Positions 36,043 through 39,255 of a DNA stretch of 39,255 nt are shown piece after piece. Under the pieces are notes generated by a model. The model was not told the DNA's origin. It saw only the letters and a program-made list of their open reading frames with translations, and searched no databases. Position numbers and translations under genes: made by a program. The stretch covers positions 1 through 39,255 of the forward strand of contig JAJFGP010000182.1 in assembly GCA_021776055.1 (NCBI GenBank), in the 5' to 3' direction. The stretch's first letter is position 1. The number at the start of each line of letters is the position of its first letter. The DNA comes from Kiloniellaceae bacterium (GTDB lineage Bacteria; Pseudomonadota; Alphaproteobacteria; Kiloniellales; J153).

Positions 36043-36384
36043 ATGAGCGATGAAACGCCCCCATCATCCCGGAAAGATCTCGGCACGCGGATCCGTGAGG
36101 CCAGGGCGAAACGGTCCAGTGAAACGGACCAGGCCGGGCAGATATCTCGCGGTGCCGGTTTATCGCTTGCTCTTCGTCTGACGATGGAGCTGGTGGTCGG
36201 GTTCGCCGTCGGCGTTGGCATTGGGTTCGGGTTGGATTATTGGCTTAACACCTTACCGCTGTTTCTGATCATTTTCTTCTTTCTCGGGGCCGGAGCCGGG
36301 ATGTTGAACGTTTACCGGATAGCGACTGGCGCGGGCCAGAGTATCGGCTACAAAAAGCCCCCGCCCGATCAGAACCAGGGATAA
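36043..36384 (+). CDS. atpI: ATP synthase protein I (AtpI-like)
   Basis: A 113-residue membrane protein from the ATG at 36043 (MSDETPPSSRKDLGTRIREA), with AAAGGGG upstream; the frame extends to 35998. A charged N-terminal region is followed by two TM segments (LALRLTMELVVGFAVGVGIGFGLDYWL and FLIIFFFLGAGAGMLNVYR), the AtpI/Atp-synthase-I layout. AtpI assists assembly of the c-ring and possibly Mg2+ uptake. It leads the F0 operon and is 24 bases from atpB. Confidence 0.9.
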   Translation: MSDETPPSSRKDLGTRIREARAKRSSETDQAGQISRGAGLSLALRLTMELVVGFAVGVGIGFGLDYWLNTLPLFLIIFFFLGAGAGMLNVYRIATGAGQSIGYKKPPPDQNQG

Positions 36385-36408
36385 GCTTGGACAGAACGAG
36401 AGCATCAC

Positions 36409-37143
36409 GTGGCAGCCGAAGAACATAGCCCCCTAGCGCAATTCGAGATCAAACCCTTGCTGTCGTTGCAAGTGGGCGATCTCGATCTGTCGTATACTAA
36501 TTCGGCACTGTTCATGACGATTACGCTGGTCCTTGCCTCGTCCTTTCTGCTGCTGGCGACGCGCCGCAGCGCGCTGATTCCCGGCCGCTGGCAGTCGATG
36601 GCCGAAATCAGCTATGAATTCGTGGCGAACATGATTCGCGACAACGTGGGTCAGGAAGGGCGGAAGTATTTCCCCTTTATCTTCACCCTGTTCATGTTCG
36701 TGCTGTTCGGCAACCTGTTGGGTATGATCCCGTACAGCTTCACCTATACGAGCCACATCGTCGTCACCTTTGCCATGGCCGCAGTGGTCTTCATCGGCGT
36801 GACGGCAATCGGCTTTAAGAAACACGGCCTGCATTTTCTCAGTTTTCTGATGCCAGCGGGCGTTCCCATTTTCATGGCGCCGCTGATCATCCCGATCGAA
36901 ATCCTGTCTTATTTCACGCGCCCCGTCAGCTTAGCACTTCGCCTGTTCGCGAACATGACCGCCGGGCATACCATGCTGAAAGTGTTCGCCGGGTTCGTGA
37001 CCTTGCTGGGCGTCTTTGGCGTCGTGCCGCTGATGCTTGTGGCCGCCTTGACCGGATTGGAACTGATCATCGCCTTCTTGCAGGCATACGTCTTTACGAT
37101 CCTAACTTGCGTCTACCTCAATGACGCGCTGCATTTGCACTAA
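36409..37143 (+). CDS. atpB: ATP synthase F0 subunit a
   Basis: A 244-residue polytopic inner-membrane subunit that forms the proton half-channels against the c-ring. It starts at GTG 36409. The essential arginine lies in PVSLALRLFANMTAGHTMLKV; FLQAYVFTILTCVYLNDALH near the C-terminus is also highly conserved, as is the FGNLLGMIPYSFTYTSHI segment. Length is typical. It is part of the atpI-B-E-b'-b operon; the F1 genes are not in the window, as usual for alphaproteobacteria where F0 and F1 operons are separate. Confidence 0.97.
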   Translation: MAAEEHSPLAQFEIKPLLSLQVGDLDLSYTNSALFMTITLVLASSFLLLATRRSALIPGRWQSMAEISYEFVANMIRDNVGQEGRKYFPFIFTLFMFVLFGNLLGMIPYSFTYTSHIVVTFAMAAVVFIGVTAIGFKKHGLHFLSFLMPAGVPIFMAPLIIPIEILSYFTRPVSLALRLFANMTAGHTMLKVFAGFVTLLGVFGVVPLMLVAALTGLELIIAFLQAYVFTILTCVYLNDALHLH

Positions 37144-37159
37144 TACCAAGGAGTGAGAA

Positions 37160-37387
37160 ATGGAAGTCGAAGCCGCAAAATTGATTGGTGCCGGCCTCGC
37201 CGTCGTCGGACTGGGTGGCGTTGGCGCGGGTATCGGGAACATCTTTTCCTCGATGATTTCCTCGGGCGCGCGTAATCCGTCCGCTATTCCCATGGTGACG
37301 CTGTATATGTGGATCGGCTTCGCCTTGGTCGAGGCGGTCGCGCTGTATGCGTTGCTGATCGCGCTCTTGCTCATGTTCGTCTTCTAA
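37160..37387 (+). CDS. atpE: ATP synthase F0 subunit c
   Basis: A 75-residue hairpin of two TM helices that forms the rotor ring. The first helix has the glycine-rich GAGLAVVGLGGVGAGIGNIF, the polar loop contains ARNPSA, and the second helix carries the proton-carrying Glu (residue 59) in IGFALVEAVALYALL. An AAGGAGTGAGAA ribosome binding site precedes the ATG. Length and sequence are typical of alphaproteobacterial c subunits. Confidence 0.98.
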   Translation: MEVEAAKLIGAGLAVVGLGGVGAGIGNIFSSMISSGARNPSAIPMVTLYMWIGFALVEAVALYALLIALLLMFVF

Positions 37388-37420
37388 GCAAGACGAAGCC
37401 AGTAGCGCGAGGGCCTGCCG

Positions 37421-37912
37421 ATGCCCCAATTCGATACGTCGACGTTTCTGCCGCAGTTGTTCTGGTTGGCGATCATCTTCGTCATCCTGTTCGCCGTTAT
37501 GCGGCGCCATGCCTTGCCGCGGATATCCGACATACTGGAAGCGCGGCAGTTGCGGATCACCAGCGACCTTGAGAAGGCAGGCGGCCTGAAAGAGGAAGCA
37601 GATCAGGTAATGGCGGACTACGAGAAGGCGTTGGCGGAGACACGGGCCCAAGCAACCGTCCTCATCAAGCAAGCCGGCGAAGAGATGGCGGCCGAAAGTA
37701 CCCGGCGCCTGCAAGCCATCGCCGTTGACTTGGCGGCGAAAACCAAAGCCGCCGAGGCACGCATCGCCACTGCCAAGGACGAAGCCCTCGCCGGCCTCAA
37801 AGCCGTCGCCGCCGATACGGCACAGGCAGCGACCGCGAAGCTCATTGGCATCGAGCCACGGACCGAACAAGTGCAGCAGGCCGTGACCAAGGCAATGGGA
37901 GGGCACGGCTAA
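37421..37912 (+). CDS. atpF2: ATP synthase F0 subunit b'
   Basis: A 163-residue peripheral-stalk subunit: one N-terminal TM (FLPQLFWLAIIFVILFAVM), then a long charged alpha-helix. The PQFDTSTFLPQLFWLAIIFVILF start is typical of the b' subunit (also called AtpG or AtpX in some genomes) found in photosynthetic bacteria and alphaproteobacteria, where b and b' form a heterodimeric stalk. Its TAA stop overlaps the ATG of the next gene (TAATG), so the two stalk subunits are translationally coupled, which helps keep equal amounts. Confidence 0.95.
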   Translation: MPQFDTSTFLPQLFWLAIIFVILFAVMRRHALPRISDILEARQLRITSDLEKAGGLKEEADQVMADYEKALAETRAQATVLIKQAGEEMAAESTRRLQAIAVDLAAKTKAAEARIATAKDEALAGLKAVAADTAQAATAKLIGIEPRTEQVQQAVTKAMGGHG

Positions 37913-38394
37913 TGTTTTCTAGCCCGGAATTCTGGGTTGCCGTCGCCTTCGTCATCTTCGTGGCCGCCGTATTCCGCCCCATGAGCCGCCAGGTCGCCGC
38001 CGCACTCGATGCACGGGGTACGCGAATTCGGACCGAGATCGAGGAAGCCCAGACCCTGCGCGAAGAGGCACAGAAACTACTCGCCGATTCCAAACGCAAG
38101 CATCGCGATGCGATCAAGGAATCCGAGGAAATTCTAGCGCATGCCAAGGTAGAGGCCGAGCGCCTGCGCGAACAGGCACAAGCGGACATGGACGCCGCTT
38201 TGCGTCGGCGCGAACAATCGGCCATGGACAAGATCGCCCAAGCCGAGGCCAATGCGTTGCGGGATGTGCGTAACCAGGCTGTTGAAGTCGCGCTAGCCGC
38301 AACCGCCAGCCTCATCGCGGCTAATCTGGATCACGAGAAACACGCCGCCATTGTCGACCAATCTATCCGCAACGTGGCCGATAAGCTTCGCTAA
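37912..38394 (+). CDS. atpF: ATP synthase F0 subunit b
   Basis: A 160-residue stalk subunit with an N-terminal TM (SPEFWVAVAFVIFVAAVFRPM) and a long helical domain rich in Glu, Ala and Arg (ALDARGTRIRTEIEEAQTLREEAQKLL), ending in the conserved ASLIAANLD region that binds F1 delta. The start overlaps the b' stop codon. It is the last gene of the F0 operon; no obvious terminator is visible in the 234 AT-richer bases that follow. Confidence 0.96.
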   Translation: MFSSPEFWVAVAFVIFVAAVFRPMSRQVAAALDARGTRIRTEIEEAQTLREEAQKLLADSKRKHRDAIKESEEILAHAKVEAERLREQAQADMDAALRRREQSAMDKIAQAEANALRDVRNQAVEVALAATASLIAANLDHEKHAAIVDQSIRNVADKLR

Positions 38395-38628
38395 GCGGGC
38401 CGTCTAACCGTCACCTTCCCTCACTAGTTGTATTTATCTTCTCCGTGCAATCATACATTGATGCGGCCGCTATTTCTGCGCCGACAAGTGTTTGATTAAT
38501 CTCCAGTTTACCAATACCCCCCATCCTCAAAGTCAATTAGGACCGATCCCGGTATCCCATCGCAGTACGCCTTCCTCAAAGTGGAGCGCACACGCGATCG
38601 TGATCTCGGGATAAAGAGGACCGAGGTT

Positions 38629-39255
38629 ATGTCCGATCCGACCGCGCCGAGCGGTAATACGCCTCTAGCGAAACTCAACGCGACTCAGATCGCTGAAATC
38701 CTGCGCCGTCACGGCCGCTTTCTGGCCAGGGAAACGGGCGGCATGCGCGCCGCGCTGCACTTCTATGACCTTTCGGGTCACGATCTGAGCAACTGCGATC
38801 TTTCGGAAGCTGATCTGACCGGCATTAAGTTGAGCCAAGCGCGCTTGATGGGCGCATCGTTTCGGCGTGCCAATCTCTTTTGCGCCGATCTGCGTATGGC
38901 CAACCTCAGCCATGCCGATTTCACCAAGTCCGATCTGCGCGGCGTGTGCATGCGCGGAGCCGAGCTTTCGGATGCCATACTGGTCGGGGCCGACATTCGG
39001 GCCGCCTCTCTTGCCAAGTACGATGGCAAAGGCGAGATGCAGTTTGTCGAATTCGAGGAAACACCATCCCAGCTTGCCGCCATCGTCGCGAAACGCGCTG
39101 ACATGACCGGCGCCAAACTCTCGGACTCATTTGTATTGCAGGCGGATCTAACCGACGCCGTCCTGGACAATGCGGACCTGCGGGGCGCCGATTTGCGCAA
39201 CTCGGTCATGATCGGGACGAGCCTGTCCGGCACGGACCTTAGCGGCGCGAAACTC
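38629..39255 (+). CDS. Pentapeptide-repeat protein (3'-partial)
   Basis: From the ATG at 38629 (GAGG ribosome binding site a few bases upstream) the frame stays open for 209 codons to the window edge. After an N-terminal helix (AKLNATQIAEILRRHGRFLARE) the protein shows A(D/N)LxX-type pentapeptide repeats: about residues 52-130 (LSEADLTGIKLSQARLMGAS, ANLFCADLRMANLSHADF) and again from about 164 (ADMTGAKLSDS, ADLRGADLRNS), separated by a non-repeat insert of about 30 residues with VEFEETPSQLAAIVAK. Such proteins form a right-handed beta-helix; functions range from gyrase binding to signalling. The role here is unknown and the C-terminus is outside the window. A near-CtrA site (TTAA-N7-TTTAC) lies at 38496-38511. 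Confidence 0.85.
   Translation, partial: MSDPTAPSGNTPLAKLNATQIAEILRRHGRFLARETGGMRAALHFYDLSGHDLSNCDLSEADLTGIKLSQARLMGASFRRANLFCADLRMANLSHADFTKSDLRGVCMRGAELSDAILVGADIRAASLAKYDGKGEMQFVEFEETPSQLAAIVAKRADMTGAKLSDSFVLQADLTDAVLDNADLRGADLRNSVMIGTSLSGTDLSGAKL

Noticed and set aside
38496-38511. CtrA box before the pentapeptide-repeat gene
   Set aside because: The second half is TTTAC instead of TTAAC and the surrounding DNA is AT-rich, so a chance match is likely.

Overview
The window looks like a chromosomal segment of an alphaproteobacterium, most probably of the Rhodospirillales type. Support comes from the CcrM-type DNA methyltransferase, the split F0 operon with both b' and b subunits (atpI-atpB-atpE-b'-b), an alphaproteobacterial LexA box (GTTC-N7-GTTC), a CtrA-like TTAA-N7-TTAA site, a hopanoid-type RND transporter and FixK-type regulators. 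Most of the sequence is GC-rich. A few stretches are visibly AT-richer: 1-1.5 kb, about 18.96-19.95 kb and 23.6-25.1 kb. No stretch longer than 300 bases lacks a gene. No CRISPR array, transposase or rRNA was seen.

Layout: (1) 1-1490, a methyltransferase and a family 2 glycosyltransferase, translationally coupled. (2) 1568-6777, a tRNA-Gln, a 1220-residue HpnN-like RND transporter fused to an HpnL/LPG-synthase-like membrane domain, and two CDP-alcohol phosphotransferase paralogues. One paralogue has lost the last Asp of its signature motif. (3) 6929-10565, a peptidoglycan-binding membrane protein behind a CtrA-like box, then ispE and a TPR lipoprotein on the other strand. (4) 10711-15599, a respiratory block on the minus strand: ETF-ubiquinone oxidoreductase, an RquA-like methyltransferase, a tetrahaem NapC/NirT cytochrome and an ethylbenzene-dehydrogenase-like cytochrome. 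Two near-perfect FNR/FixK boxes lie upstream of these genes. (5) 15641-18956, a variant family-4 uracil-DNA glycosylase, a soluble lytic transglycosylase and moaB. (6) 19.1-25.1 kb, mixed accessory genes: a methyltransferase, the DUF2064/GT2 glycosyltransferase pair, a phosphotransferase, an SOS-box-preceded radical SAM protein, a LysE exporter and a RibD-type reductase, ending in two large inverted repeats. (7) 25137-38394, conserved housekeeping: a CPA2 antiporter, rnhB, ccrM, two Crp/Fnr regulators, mutY, a DciA-like gene, a DsbA-like gene, smc and the ATP synthase F0 operon. (8) A pentapeptide-repeat protein runs off the right edge.

Functional reading: the most unusual items are the HpnN-HpnL fusion beside an apparently catalysis-impaired CDP-alcohol phosphotransferase and its intact paralogue (a possible membrane-lipid module), and the low-oxygen-type respiratory block that combines an RquA-like enzyme, ETF-QO, NapC and an orphan EB_dh cytochrome under FNR-type boxes. 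Regulatory sites recognisable by eye link cell cycle (four GANTC sites just before ccrM; CtrA box at 6929), DNA damage (LexA box at 22411) and oxygen status (FNR boxes at 13398 and 15586) to particular genes. All functions come from reading motifs; no database search was run.
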